Origin: Ciborinia camelliae
Lineage: Eukaryota > Ascomycota > Leotiomycetes > Helotiales > Sclerotiniaceae
DNA length: 64,000 nucleotides
NCBI GenBank assembly: GCA_025890175.1
Contig: JANPYM010000013.1
Location: 1,688,270-1,752,269, forward strand
Reading direction: 5' to 3'
The notes beneath the pieces are model-generated. The model searched no databases. It was given only the letters and a program-made list of their open reading frames with translations, and was not told the DNA's origin. The translations under genes were made by a program, and so were the position numbers. The number at the start of each line of letters is the position of its first letter. The first letter of the stretch is position 1. Positions 22,572 through 35,622 of the stretch are shown in pieces.

Positions 22572-25180
22572 GGCTGTGATGATTTCAATTCTGCAAATGG
22601 GGTGTATATATAGAGAGCGAGAGAGATAGAGAGAGAAGAAGAATGTGAATGCTATGAGTGAAAACTCAAGTTCCTCATATAAAGACCCCCCCTCTGTTAT
22701 ATGAAGAGAAAATGGAATTATCGAAGAAGTCGAGAGCAAAGACCGTTAGTTGTACATGTCTGAGGTGGCAGGTGCCTACTTCCATTTCGAATCAAAAATT
22801 CTTTGAATTTCAAATAGAGAAGGTTCGTTCCGCCCTCGGTCCAATTCATCTTTTGTAATCGAAGACCAAATTGATGGACTTTATGATCTATCAAGAGTTG
22901 AAGATTGCATTTCATAGCGTACAACACTCAACTTTGAGTGACGTTGCGTATTATAACGGTCAAACGGATTTATGTTGTGTTGAAGGAATATCATTTTGAG
23001 CTGATGAATATGTAGCTCATGAGGTTATTTCGGAAATGTGCATAGTATTGGATCGATGTCAACCTTGAGAAGTAAACTTATAGTTATTTCACGATACAAG
23101 TAGTACTTAAATACAGTAAAGTCGATCTTCGCTAATTAAAGGATTGTCTACGTGTAATTGAGTATTTGGACAGAAAAGAAGATTTCCGGGAGAAAAGAGT
23201 TACAAATTAAATTGATAGATGCTGTGACTAGGAACACGCTACAATTTTGGTGAGTAGTGAGTGTGTTGGAGAGAGTACGAATCAAGTACGAATCATCTTT
23301 TGCGTCTGTTGGAGTAGGTTAATTACAGTGGACTTTTACATACAACTACACCTACCTACCTACCTTAGGTAATCTAAACATCAATCACTGTCAACAAAAA
23401 CAAAAACACAAACAATATCAAATTCTCAACTTCCTCATTGTTACCCATCATACTTGTATCATAGCAACCTTACCTTCATTTTACCGAATATCAGCTCAGA
23501 AAGTCATCACCTAGTACCTCCTATCTTTCTCTACCTAATCAGCCACTTTGATTATCTGTCCCATGGGTAGACTTCCCATTACCCTACCTGGAAGGAGAAA
23601 ACAACGCGAATACGAGTACAAAGTGAAAGGTACAAAAAACCTTGCATGGTTTGGGGGCGGCTGACTCTACTATGGAAGGGCTCCAAATAATTTTTCCGTT
23701 CGGAGAATTGGTATTCACGTTTCTGTTCGACTGTCACATATGGTCAAAAGACAAATGGAGATCGTCTTGCGAGACAGCTTCACTCTCCATGGAACAAAAC
23801 ATCAATTACCAAAATGCCCTTCAAGAGTGCGATCGTGATTCAAATTGATATTCAAAATACTCATTAAGAATTATGGGGGACTTTTTACTGCGAAGGTTAT
23901 CCATTCCATTAGCATTACAATTACAATTACAGTAGAAGCTGATGATGTGGGCTTGAACTTGTCCTACGCTCAATAGACACTGCATTCCGTATCACCCATC
24001 GTCTGGAATACAACGACACGCATTCCGCCGAGACCACTCGCAATTTGTAGGCAACAGTCGCCAAACTTGCGGCTCGGGTGAGATACTTTTTGTAAGTCTA
24101 GCCCTCGCCTTAATGTGGAATCTAAGCTGAATTATTTTAAGCTCCACCACGAGATAAAGATCTCAAATCTTGACCGCTCCCAACTTCCACCAATTTGTCG
24201 ATCCGATGACTGATAAATGTGACATGAAAGTTGAAATGGCGTTCGGACTGAATATAGATTGAAGTCGAGACCAAAGAATTCCAGATGTGGAGGAGCCACG
24301 ATCCCATAACTTGGATCCAGATCTCCCTCCACTGGTATCACAAACTCATCTCCGTATTTTACGCCCGGGATCACTTCTCAATGTAGAGCTTGGGTTTCTG
24401 CATGGCTGAGGATGCATTCATTACTCGCTGATTGGTACCAAATCTTCTCTGTAATGCCAGAATGCCCGCCAGATTCTTTTGCCTTCACCATGATAAAATT
24501 TCAGGTGAAATTTTCCATTTACAAACTAACACCAGATGCATTTTGACCCCGAAAGACAGCTCCTATTTTTTATCATGCTTTTTCAGTTCTATGGAAAAAT
24601 TGCAATATCTATGAAATCTCAGGAAGAATATAGTCAAGTGGCAATAGATGAGTGGGTTTTACCGATAGCCATAGTGAATTCGGCGTTTCAATCCTTTGGG
24701 AAAGGGGCCGTGGATGGTCACGCTAGATTGTCTTTGATATTAATTTCCATTATGCGTGTCTATGGTGGAAGCCATGCAAATATTCCAAGCCCGAAAATCA
24801 CCAAGTCCCAAATGTCCAGTGGCAAACGGCACAATGCTGATTCGCGGCGGAATGGCTTAGAAGAAAGGTTTTCTCTTGGCCAGTGAAGAATGTCGTTCTA
24901 AACCTCACTTTGACTTTGGCATGAAGAATGATGCTACAAAGGTCTATCATTGTACTACTTTCTTCCCGTAAATTAAATGTTTGAGATTTTGGAATATCTG
25001 TGAGGCCGCCTGTTGGAACCCTAGATGGCCCCTTGCTTCAGCTCAGAAATCAACGTGAATGATAATTGTTGTAGGCAATGAAGGTTTTTGAGGCTCAAAT
25101 CATAACTTAATAGGAGACTATATATACCAATAGTCTACACTATTTGTACAATCATTTTGGGTTGAACACCACACTCAAAT
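22572..25180. other. Intergenic between divergent secreted-protein genes
   Basis: The upstream region of the WSC oxidase carries a GAGAGAGATAGAGAGAG tract at about 22617-22635. CTACCTACCTACC lies near 23348. No gene is recognised. Confidence 0.5.
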
Positions 25181-26265
25181 ATGAAGCCTTTCACACTCAT
25201 CATCGGAGCAATTTGTGGCCTTGCTAAGGCCTCGCCAGCTGTCCCAGTCAGCAGTCCTAGTATTTCTACATCCACAGCTTCATCCGTCACTACAAACACT
25301 TCTCCCTCTACCAAAACTTCTACAACCAGCTCGTTATCCTTGAGTCAGTCAACAATTACAGCTGTATCCACAAGTACCAGCACGAGCAGCACTTTGGTAA
25401 CTTCAATCTCATCCACTGATTCAATCAAAACTACGTCTACGTCTACGTCTTCGTCAACTACATCTACGACATCATTAGTCTCAGTCACGTGCACCTCTAC
25501 ACCATTAGTTTCCATTCTAGGCTTCACGGCTCTTTTAGACCCGCTTACATACACCAATATACCGGTGAAGAGAACTGCTTTAACTTCTACCTGCTCTCCC
25601 ATCCCAACGAGTACCAATCCTACGACTGTCATTCCAAGTACAACCACAGCCACATCAACTCATGGATGTTTGAATGGACCATGTGCTGCTCCAACCCCCA
25701 CTTCGTGCTCCTTCTATTCTTGTCTTGATGGTGTTATGGGTTGCGGTACAGCGGGATATCCGGCAGCTTATGGATCCTACTACTGCAACAAATTCCTAAC
25801 GGCCATGGGAAATATGGATGATGCAGGGAAAAAATGTAAGGCCTCATATTTTAATGTTCAACTTCGAGTCTAAGCTTCCTTTCCCCCCAAATCATATAGA
25901 ATCGAAAGCCCAATAGTCAATGATTGCTGACTTCAAATGATCATACTGTAGGGATTGTGGATACAATGCTATGTCTTCAGAATTCCCTCCTGAAATTCGG
26001 ACAAGGCACCTCGATCACATGTGATGCTCTCAAAGATTACGCTTTTGGGACGCATGCGAATTGTTACGTTCAGAATGGAATTTGCGATCTTAGCGCCGCC
26101 GATTGGGGAGTCATTGTAGATACTGTAGGATTTTCCAATATGTGGTCGAGCCTTAATGCAGCAGGTCAAACTCTGTCGGCATTTGGGCAATGCGCCAACT
26201 TCTTCTTCTGGGCAGCAGGTCGAAATCTCTGGCCGGCCAGCTGTCCTCTTCCTAATCCATTCTGA
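25181..26265 (+). CDS. Secreted Ser/Thr-rich protein with Cys-rich C-terminal domain, 322 aa
   Basis: Exons 25181-25835 and 25952-26265; the 116-bp intron restores AGKKWIVDTMLCLQNSLLKFG. Residues 1-18 (MKPFTLIIGAICGLAKAS) form a signal peptide. Residues about 20-105 are almost all Ser and Thr, typical of an O-glycosylated, wall-exposed stalk. From about residue 165 there is a Cys-rich region (GCLNGPCAAPTPTSCSFYSCLDGVMGCG) and a globular part with TCDALKDYAFGTHANCYVQNGICDLSAADWGVIVDTVG. I recall similar hypothetical secreted proteins in ascomycetes but no defined activity. A TATATA run lies about 55 bp upstream of the ATG. A surface protein or effector role is possible but unproven. Confidence 0.8.
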
Positions 26266-26525
26266 ATGTTTTCTCTTAGTTGTTATATGATGTCATACTT
26301 TATGATGACAACAGCCCGCAAGAATCTAATAAACCCTCGAATGCTTATTGCTAAATGCTGAGTTGATTATTATATAAGACGCAGCTTGATGAAATATTAT
26401 AAAGTAACTACATCGTTGATATCCATTACCAGGCACGCAATGTAGGAATGAAACCGCATACCAAGCTCAATTCTATGTTGAATATGACTCATTATTACGT
26501 GGCAGGTTACAGAGTTCCGAATCAT

Positions 26526-28132
26526 TCAAAGTTTGATTTTAATTGTAGACGCCACACTTGGCACGCCTGCGAACTTAATGGCCCAGAGCATCCAGTATCC
26601 TGGCAGTGCAATCCCAGGATCTTCGGGGATCGTAAAGGTGTATGTATTGTCACTAGTGGTGACGGGGAAAAGAGCGCTTCGGCGTTGATCAGTATCGACT
26701 GTATGGGTTACCGATCCATATGGAGTTATGGAGAAACTGGTTACCACAGTATCGGTGGTGAGATCGTGACAGTCCCTCCGACGTCAACAGTGGAAGGAGC
26801 CGAGGAAATAACAGGCCGAGTGGCAGCGGTTCCATCGGAGTTGAATAGATAGGCTGGGCTGTAAATTTGTGCATCAGCATGGTTGGTGGCGCAGTCTGAG
26901 CCTCATAGACCTCCTCCACCTGTGAAGATTCGACTGTCGAGCATGAGAAGGGCTATACTGTTGTATGTTCTTGGGATGGTGTGAGGAGCAAGGATCGTAG
27001 CAGTTTGGGTGGTGGGATCCCACAACTCGGGTGTTAAGATGGCATCTGTGTCGGTGAAGGGAACGGCATATGGCTGCCCTCCTGTGACGATCACCTTTCC
27101 GTCTGGAAGAACGATCCCGTTTGCGTACGCTCGTTTGTACGTCATCGATGTGAGAGTTTGGACCGTCGGCGCAACTTTAGGACTTCCGATGGTGATGAGA
27201 TTGATGTTGCTCGTCGCATTCGAATCTTGATAAGTAGTCGATCCACCAGCTGCGAAGATCTTCCCGTTCACCGCATCATGCATGACTGCATTTCCACACA
27301 TCGAATCTGTGTCGGGAGCTCGAAGGCCAGCAGCTACCTGAGATCGACTTCCAGTTGTGCCATACTAATTCATGGCTTTACTTGGACCCGCCTGAAAGAC
27401 AGATCCGTCTTTCCAAGCAAATCACCAAGCATGATTATCAGTACGAAATGCACCTTGCGCATCCGCAGTGAGTATAGAAGCCACAGGAAAGCCGGGCAGT
27501 AGACTCCATGTGTTGGCTTCAGCATCATATATTTCTCCATGTAGACCTATCTTAAAGGTAAGAGAGTCATATGCGGCAAAGGTCCACATATTCCCAGTTG
27601 AGTACTCGATGAAGCCCGCCGTAGGAATAAGCGGCATGCTAATCAGCGGACCCCATTCTCCAAGCCCGCCAACCGCCGTTGGGACAAGCGAGAAACCAAA
27701 CTCTGCTGCGCGGGTCCAATTGCCAGGGTTTCCAGCCTCGGAAGTAGCATTCGGGCGGAAATATCGAGCTTGTGTATTGGCAAACCCCACGTTCTTCTTC
27801 GTAGCATCGTCTTGGAAGGTGGAAGGTGCGACCGTCGTCCATGTTTTATTGTCTGCCAAAGAATATGCTCCAATCCTGCCGTATGTCTTTCCGTCCAGCC
27901 TTGGCAGGTATGTGAAACCATCGGGGACTTGCGAGCTCCCTGTGTCAAGGTATATTGTGTGTGGCAGTAGATCAAGAACGAGACTGTATTCGCTATGCCA
28001 AAATGGGCCGGCGTTTCCATCAATAGCATAGGTTACTGGATTCGTAGCTCGAGAACCGAATACCACAATGCTCATAGCTGCCTGCACAGTCTGAAGGACC
28101 GGTAGCAAGTGGAAGGACCATGGCGTGAACAT
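26526..28132 (-). pseudogene. Galactose oxidase-like gene (CBM32-kelch-DUF1929), broken by stops
   Basis: The minus strand encodes, in order, an F5/8-type C/CBM32 domain (YAIDGNAGPFWHSEYS ... RIGAYSLADNKTW ... ARYFRPNATSEAGN), kelch blades (GGLGEWGPLISMPLIPTAGFI, AGGSTTYQDSNATSN, VLPDGKVIVTGGQPY) and a C-terminal DUF1929 domain (DAQIYSPAYLFN ... PGIALPGYWMLWAIKFAGVPS). At least three stops sit in this one frame: after DNHAW at about 27422, in the conserved MNWYG motif where Trp is TAG (about 27366), and after FTGGGGL (about 26905) where Cys is expected. No GT..AG introns remove them. The copper-ligand Tyr-His motif reads RTYNS instead of RTYHS. The N-terminal signal region is also eroded. Inactive copy. 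Confidence 0.85.
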
Positions 28133-29075
28133 ATTCGCGCTCGAAAGGTATTGTATATGATTTCAAGGGATAAGATCCTATCGGTTGTCAGTCACGATCT
28201 GCATTGGGCCTTCGGGGTGGTAAATAACTTACAATGAAGTTTGCTCGAGTAAAACGACCTGATCCGAAACTACATGATCATCCTTTCCATCCTTTATATT
28301 ATCACAAATAAGCGGGACAGATAAATAAGCTTACCTCCGCATCTCGAAGTCGATGACATAGATATCTAGGGTCCTTGTAATGAACCCGTTGCCTGCATAA
28401 TCTCATCAGTAATTATACCGAATTAATTGGCGAGGAAGGTAATATCTTATAGCTAAAAAGTTTAGATTTTGGTGGGAAAAAACCTTACCTTGTCAACCAA
28501 CTGTAACGGCATTCTTGTCATGGTATTTATGATTTCATACATTTCATACATTCAATATAAATTCCAAAACCGCTTTTGAAATTTTCATTTCAATCTAAGT
28601 TCGCTTTTTTGAAAGTACTTAGTTGTACATATATAATACAGACAATCGTCCACTTTGAAGAAACTCGACCCGGTATTTCCCATACTTGTGCTGTTTGGGA
28701 GTGGGATATTAAATGTAAGTTCGGTGATACTGGTACGGTATCTGGGGAGAGAAATTCAAGGTTAAAGTCCGGGAATTGTCAGTTTTTTCAACTTCGTGTT
28801 GTTTCTGTGCATGTGTGTTCGCATCGTATTTGGTTCCTTGCTCTAAATAAATAGCCAAATGATCTAACATATGGATTGTCCATTGCATTCGAAGGGACCT
28901 GGAACTCCTCTTGATCCCTCATTCAAAATAAGCTTTTTTGGGATGCACTCGGCTACTATATATCGCCCTCAAACTTATCCAAGCTTTTGTTAACTGGCTT
29001 TTCGATCTTTGAACCCAATCTCAGAATGTAATAGCCTATCATGTCACTCCTCTCGTCTAATATTGGTATCAGTAC
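28133..29075. other. Intergenic, possibly decayed 5' part of the galactose oxidase gene
   Basis: No continuous frame; several short GT..AG-like segments on the minus strand at 28140-28530, but nothing matches a family. Confidence 0.35.
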
Positions 29076-29757
29076 ATGCATTCGAAGATACTCATTCCCG
29101 TCTCTTCTAAGCTACTTCTTTCTCTCCCATCACTACTCTGCCTCGGAGCTCTCCCAGCTGCTGCGATTAGTTATCCCAGAATTACTAATACATCATCCCC
29201 GATACTCAAGATTCTAAACGCTACATACTATGGCACCCATCTCTCATTCTACAACGAAGACATATTCCTCAGAGTCCCTTTCGCGCAGCGACTCGTCGCA
29301 GCCCTCCGTTTCTGCCCTCCTCATTCTCTCAACACTCCAGGGAACACTCTACGCAACGCTACCGAATATCCCCCTGAATGTTTCGGCTTGGATGGGAATG
29401 ATGAGGAGAATGTAGATTGTTTTTATTGTGGGAGGTGATTCGAATTCGGGAGGTTGTGGGTTATTTCCTTTACCGTTTTCTTTCGTCCGTCACGGTTCAG
29501 TTCATGACTTAAGTGCGAGCTGGGATCCTCAAGATAATACAAACTATATTATAATACCGAAGAATGCAACCTATGCAGAATACACACTTGTCAATCCGAA
29601 GAATATTGTCTCTGATATTAATGTGACTAAGCCGACGTATATGGAGCCGGGTTATTCCAGGGCAGCAGAAATCAAATATATATATATCCAATCGCTTGGG
29701 TACGGCCTATGGACGATAAGTTTGAAGGATAATGAATGCATCGAACATAAAAGATGA
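29076..29757 (+). pseudogene. Type-B carboxylesterase N-terminal remnant
   Basis: ATG at 29076 opens MHSKILIPVSSKLLLSLPSLLCLGALPAAA, a good signal peptide. Then come ILNATYYGTHLSFYNEDIFLRVPFAQRLVAALRFCPPHSL and RNATEYPPECFG, the N-terminal pattern of type-B carboxylesterases/lipases (family form NGTYxGxxxxxYxxDxFLGIPFAxPPVGxLRFxPP). The frame stops at 29438 just where the DCLYLN motif should be (reads VDCFYCGR). The following frame to 29757 gives GGDSNSGGCGLFPL and then unrelated-looking sequence. The Ser nucleophile, Glu and His regions are missing. It is a truncated relic, lying between two secreted-enzyme loci. Confidence 0.65.
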
Positions 29758-30410
29758 AACTGTTATTTTCAAACCTTCATCTAATAGCTGGGATAATACT
29801 CGCCCAACGTTCTGCTTCAGATAAAATAATCCGAAGCGATGAAATTAGCTAATTCTACCAGCACTGAGATGTAATTTAGTAATTAGTTAGGTAGGTAGGT
29901 AGGTAGATAGGTGTTGATACAAAAGCGGATGATGTCATAATACCTATTGAAGAATATTGAAAAACTAATATTCGAATCCTCAATCTCTATGTATAAATTA
30001 ATAATAGCGCTTCAGGAACTCAACTGATTTTAACCACCAAGGTCTCACTGTCCGATTTAATTTTAAAGGAGGAATTCAGGCTCTTTATCCACTAGAATAG
30101 ATGTATATATTTTCTCCTGCAGGATTGAAGGTTTGTATTCGGTTAAGAACCTGTCTGTGTTGTGTGTAGGTATATAGGTAGCTAAATACAAATCAGCAAA
30201 TCATGAAAACCTTATCTTTTTACCCGGTTACTACACAGTACTTATGGTCATGGGTGTAGAGAAACTATCACATGTTCGATCTGCATCAATTTATCTGAAA
30301 ACTAACAGTAATATTGCTTTTGGCTCCTATGAACGATCGTCCATATTATATACCCAGACGCGCCTATATTCATCATTTCATAACTGCCCCGAGCTCCATT
30401 CCAAAACTAC
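29758..30410. other. Intergenic
   Basis: Contains TAGGTAGGTAGGTAGGTAG at about 29887-29905. No gene is recognised. Confidence 0.5.
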
Positions 30411-32735
30411 CTAAGTAGTTACAGTAATAACAGCAATTCCATAGCTCGCGACTGTGAAAGTCCAACCCGCACTCGCATTTCCATTCACCGTCGTCGTAAC
30501 GGGCAGCAATGTAACATCCAAAGGATAGTTGCTTGCGGTCGCAGCTCCCGTAAACGTAACCAAATTTGCACCAGCACTCGCACTCGTCGCCCCTGGGATC
30601 GTAACCGTGACATTCTGACTCGAGGTCCCGTAGTTTGCAATCTTGACATAATAGAGGCCCGCGGTCGTGCGACTAGCAACCCAATACAACGGACCAAACC
30701 CGACACTGGACGTCACGGGGAGAATGGTATCACCGCGATGGACGGAAAATATTTGTTGGACATAGTAACTTGCGCTTCCGGTAAGAGAACCCGGATCGGC
30801 GTTGAGACCAGCGAGATCGGGTGACCATTCGGCCATGTCGAAATGTTCGAAGAGAGGAGCGTATGAGGCCATTTTGACAATGTCCGAGTTGCGCTCCATA
30901 CCGATCATGTAGACTGCTTCGGAGATGGCACCTTGGATGGTGGACCAGTAGGTTTTGGCACCACTATTATCAACTGTGTTGGCGTATTCCCCAACGAAAA
31001 TTCCAGGACCGTTACGCGGTGCATTGTCCCATTCATTGAACTGAGAAATAAACCCTGCGGGTGAGAGGTAGTGATGAGTGTCGGTCCAGACACCGGATGG
31101 GAGTGGGCTTGGTAGACATGATGCTTTAGATGTTGAGGCGATGACTGTGATGTCGGGATATGCTGCGTGAATGGCATTATAAATTGCAGTAAATCGAGAA
31201 GCATATGTACCGCAGCCTCCACTTAGATTGTCCTCATTACCAACTTCAATGAATGTAATATTGTATGGTGCAGCTTGGCCATATGATGCACGAATTGCAC
31301 CCCATGTAGTGGATGTAGATCCGAGAAGGAACTCGAGCTCATCCAAAATATCGTTGACGTAAGGTGTGAGAGCTGTGCCAGAAAGAACGCCGCCTCCAGA
31401 AAGGGAGAGTCCTGACCAGACGGCTAATACAGGTACCATACCTACATCTGAGATGAATTGAAGATATTCCATCAATCCTGCAGAACTATTAGTAGAGCGT
31501 TATAAAATTCGATCAAACAGCCAAATACCTAGAGCGTCTGTGTTTGGATAACCCCAATCACCCTGTCTTCCTGGCCGGTTTTGAACTGGGCCAATGGTTT
31601 CATTCCATTTCCATCGATTACCAGGTGAAGAGCCTTCTCTGTGTGACGTCAGTTTAATGTCAAGATTTAATCGTTTTGTTGTCTTACAGGTTATTTCCAC
31701 CTGGAAAGCGGAAGAATGAGGGCTTGAGTTCCTCAAGGAACTTCCCAACATCATCTCGGATACCATTTTCACTGTAAATAAATGAGCGCAATTCCACATC
31801 TATATCAGACGCTTCCAGCATACCGCTTGTGAAAGGTAGAAGGGAAAAGTTGGGGTAGACCGAAGTACAGCGCACTACCGGCGACTGTAGCTCCATTGAA
31901 TGTCAACTTCCAAATATTATCTCCATCTGGAGCCTGAGTAGATGTGTATGTAGTCTCGTAATAAGTGAAAGCAGTCTCTACACTATTTACAGTGATGGTC
32001 TTGGCGGCGTATACTATTCCACTCGTACCGACCAGTGATAATGTAACTGATCCGGAATATGCACCCTTCATCCAGAAGAAGTTCTCATAAGTGTCTGCAT
32101 TCACGGGTATCCCTAGATACCCAGCATTGGCGAAGCCAACTTGACCAGTGGCATTGGATGGAACGGAAACTTTTAAAGAACGTGGAAGTGCTGAAGTGAG
32201 GGGATTGGCTGTGTCTACAGTGAGAGTTGTGCCATTAACGGCAGCATAAGCTTCCAATCCAGGATTTGTTCCCTGGAATCCATTGTTTCGTAGCAATTGG
32301 CCATGTATACCACCGTCACCTGTGTAATGTTAGCTTTTTGACTAAAAAGTATCCGATTTCCAGATATGCAGGGTGTCCAATAGTCGCACTAGCAGCCTAG
32401 ACCTGGAAACTTTTAATATTTGGAAGGCTGTGAATGTTTTAAAACAACTGAATCTTCCAAATGGATCCAAAATTCCCAAATCTCTCGGGTTTGAACCTCA
32501 TTCCAAACTATTGGGTACCATACAAGCACGTACCAGAGTTATTGATGTCCTAGGAGTTGATTAATTGGTATATCTCTCCGGCGTTTGGATAATTTACCTC
32601 AAACATAAGACCATAAAGAAGAGGGCTCGATGCATTTCCACCAGTTGTCGAGACTTCCAAGGTAGCGGCATCTATCAATTTAAGTGCCAAGATAGAAGCT
32701 ACCGCTAAGCTTTGGAACAGACTTTTGATACCCAT
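30411..32735 (-). CDS. abfA: Secreted alpha-L-arabinofuranosidase, GH51
   Basis: Six exons: 32598-32735, 32534-32549 (a 16-nt microexon), 31824-32319, 31688-31771, 31529-31638 and 30411-31477. They total 1911 nt, 636 aa, and every join restores family sequence ([62 protein letters not shown]). Residues 1-23 are a signal peptide. The acid/base Glu is about 363 (IEVGNEDN) and the nucleophile Glu about 445 (FVGEYANT). A beta-sandwich follows to the C-terminus. GH51 enzymes release terminal L-arabinose from arabinan and arabinoxylan outside the cell, consistent with growth on plant walls. No stops or frameshifts were seen. Confidence 0.93.
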
Positions 32736-33830
32736 GATTACAGAAGATATATCAGACTTCTAGTGATGAGATATAGTGCCATGATGCGGGAACGGCATTT
32801 ATAATGATCGACCATGGACATACTCAATGGCCCAGCTCGCATACTGTAATAGTTTGTCCGGAGAGGTGGGGAAAGGCAATTATTCATTCTATGGCATTCG
32901 CGATTTCACAGCCATTGTAACTTTGCGTTTAATACCAATCTCAATCTTTCTAGGCGTACAACGTGAAACCTAGAGACTGCAACTCGCTAATAAGCTTTCC
33001 CGAAGTAAAACTAGGACGAAAACATAGCATTAATTGGAGCGCAAGAATTTTTGGGCCTTAGTATGAAGCATTAGCAATGCTACCGGTATTGTAGATTCTG
33101 GATAAACTGCGCAGTGTGCTAATGCTACCACTTTGGCTCCTCATGAAGTTATCCATATTTGCAAAGAAACATCATGATGGCACGAACCTGCTCGATCCAA
33201 AACATCAATTAACCTTACATAGCATCTGAATGGTGCGCATAAACCCTCTAGGTTTGCAGGCTAATTATGATATTAGTATCTGCAAGAGGACGTACTCGAG
33301 TAATGATTTTGCTCCAATCTAAATCAAGCATTCATATATTGTACCTACATAACAACTCCTCTTCATAGCTACATATCCGCAATTGTTTTCATCTTTTGTA
33401 GATACCTTTGCTATTGAATGCAGAGGTTACATTTTGATAGCTGTGGGTCTGGGGTTAAGGTTACCCGTCAATTCTCGGTGTGGAATTTTGCGGGGAAACG
33501 GGGAAAGCTCATGTTACATTCAAGATAATGCCCCGAGTCAAATATGAAGTTCATCCGTCAAAGTGCTGTACCTCGGCGTCATCTATCAGCCGAGAAGTTT
33601 GTTTTTCAATAATTCAGTGTTGTTACTTCCTCGTCAAATGTGTAAACAGGAGCACGTGAGATACCTCGATCAAAATTTGTGCTTCTCATCCCCATCAATA
33701 TCAAGTAGTATCGGCAATGATAGAGAGGCTTTCCAAGTGCAAGTAGAGAGTTGGGATGATTTCTTTAACATTCAACGTTCAAAATAGGAAGATGTAAGCA
33801 TGAAGGCGGCCTAGCGGAACACCGGCCTAA
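32736..33830. other. Intergenic, nothing recognised
   Basis: Upstream region of the GH51 gene. No coding motifs or repeat boundaries seen before the MITE. Confidence 0.5.
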
Positions 33831-34531
33831 GGGCTTGTTTGGATGTCAAAAAACAGTGGATTTAGCTACGGAATCTGTTGGTTTATGTTATAGCGGAAAT
33901 CACTATAATATAAATTCGTTTTAAAAAGGTGTCAATTTAGAATTCGCTTTTTAGTTTTAAATGTATAATCTGCATAGAATTTAACGTTTTGAATGAAATT
34001 TCGCATTTTTAAAACTTTATATTAAATTACTAGTAAAATGGAATTATAAAATTTTCAAATTTTAGTATATTACTATGTATTTTATTTAAGTGGTTGATTT
34101 TAAGTGAAAATGGGAATAGCTTTATTTTTAGTATTAAAAATTAATTTTTTTAAAATTTTATTCTAAATTTTATTTTCAATTAATTTTATAGTTTTAGGTT
34201 TTATACATTAAAACTATTATACCTAAAAAGCTTAAAATTATATTAAAAGTTTATAATAGTCTATAAAATTAACAGATTTTTTAACGGAAAAAAGCAAAAA
34301 CAACAAAATTTTATTTGCTCTTTTTATTCCGCACTATATAAAATTAAAAGAAATCTATACAAAATACAGATTATTTTTAAAGTTTTTAATATTTTATTTA
34401 ATATTTTATATATTTATACAATTTTATATAAAATCTATAATTCTATATCCAAACATATAAAGCAAAATTATACGGATCGTTTTGCGGAAAAAAGAGGATT
34501 CCGGGGTGAATTTCGATATCCAAACGAGCCC
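33831..34531. mobile_element. PIF/Harbinger-type MITE, 701 bp, TSD TAA
   Basis: Terminal inverted repeats GGGCTTGTTTGGATGTC (left) and GGGCTCGTTTGGATATC (right, read on minus) match 15 of 17, flanked by TAA at 33828-33830 and 34532-34534. The TAA target and GGGC..GTTTGG ends are typical of PIF/Harbinger elements. The interior is A+T-rich with no transposase frame, so it is non-autonomous. Confidence 0.85.
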
Positions 34532-34595
34532 TAAGGCTTCGTAGGCCTTTCCATCAATTTATATTTTACAATGATTCAGTCATTCTTAAAGTTGG

Positions 34596-34767
34596 TGTTG
34601 GAATCACCATGGGCGATGGAGAAACAAATGTACTATAGTATTCAGTGTATTTGGCTCGAAGCTCTAAAAACTATGCTACAGATCAACTATATATGCCCGC
34701 TAGCGCATGCTAGCGCCGTAGCGCGGGGGTGCCGCAAGCGTGCCGTAGGCACGTGATTCATCCAACA
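34596..34767 (-). mobile_element. Solo LTR, 172 bp, TSD GTTGG
   Basis: Termini TGTTGG...CCAACA with GTTGG repeated at 34591-34595 and 34768-34772. Read on the minus strand it has a CACGTG box at once, then a GC-rich core of short inverted repeats (GCTAGCGC, GGCACG), then a CATATATAG TATA-like motif. This is the same layout as the other solo LTRs here. Confidence 0.85.
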
Positions 34768-35129
34768 GTTGGAATTTACAAAATCAAATCAAAGTCGACA
34801 ATAAACGTTGGAACTGACCAATTCTCACAATGGCAAGGGCCAATTGCAAGACTTCTATCCGCAAACTTAAAGATCAAAATCAATTGATTCGGTTAACTCG
34901 AAGCCACCTAAATTTTGCTGGATACCCGATGCATCTTGTTTAGGATCGGAAAGTTGGGAAAACCCGTATACAATGTATGGCAGTCAGACTCTGCATTGTT
35001 TGCTAGTAATAATGAGAGGGAAAGGAAATGTTAAATATGCCTGATATCTATCGTAGGCCTACAGTCAAGGACACTCAAACATAACAAAAAATATAATTTC
35101 AATTATATTTAGTTTTTTTTAGTATAAAA

Positions 35130-35622
35130 TGTTGCAAGTACAGGTTATGTGCTACGCATATGCAGGGGTATATGCGTGGCGCAGGGAACGTAGGCTAGGT
35201 TCTAGATCACGATTAATTAATTAAATAAGAGATAAGCGTATTATATTATATATATATATACAGTAGAATAGTATTTTGATTCTATTGATTATATTGATTG
35301 AAAATCATAGTATCGAAAATGAAATGCCCCACTATATTGCTTTTTCCAATGGAAAATCGAACAAAGAATCAACCTTTCCTAATGCGGCGTTTCGAATTCT
35401 GAAAGAACCCTGTACGATTCGAATGATCGTACTAGGCACGTGTTCGCGTAGTTCGTACTACCGTACCGTACATTTAATTATACCCTGTATAATTAAATAA
35501 ATATATAATTTATTAATTATTTAATTAATTAATTAATATATTTAATTAAATAAATAAATTATATAATTAATTATATAATTAATTAAGAGATAGGTATTAT
35601 ATATTTAATTAAAAATACAACA
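35130..35622 (-). repeat. 3' LTR of outer Copia
   Basis: Direct repeat of 44461-44953. Ends TGTTGC...TACAACA. The 74-codon open frame at 35276-35500, and its counterpart at 44607-44831, is carried by the LTR and is not a gene. Confidence 0.9.

Noticed and set aside
35276..35500. 74-codon frame duplicated at 44607-44831
   Set aside because: Both lie at the same place within the 493-bp LTR pair; the similarity is LTR identity, not paralogous genes.
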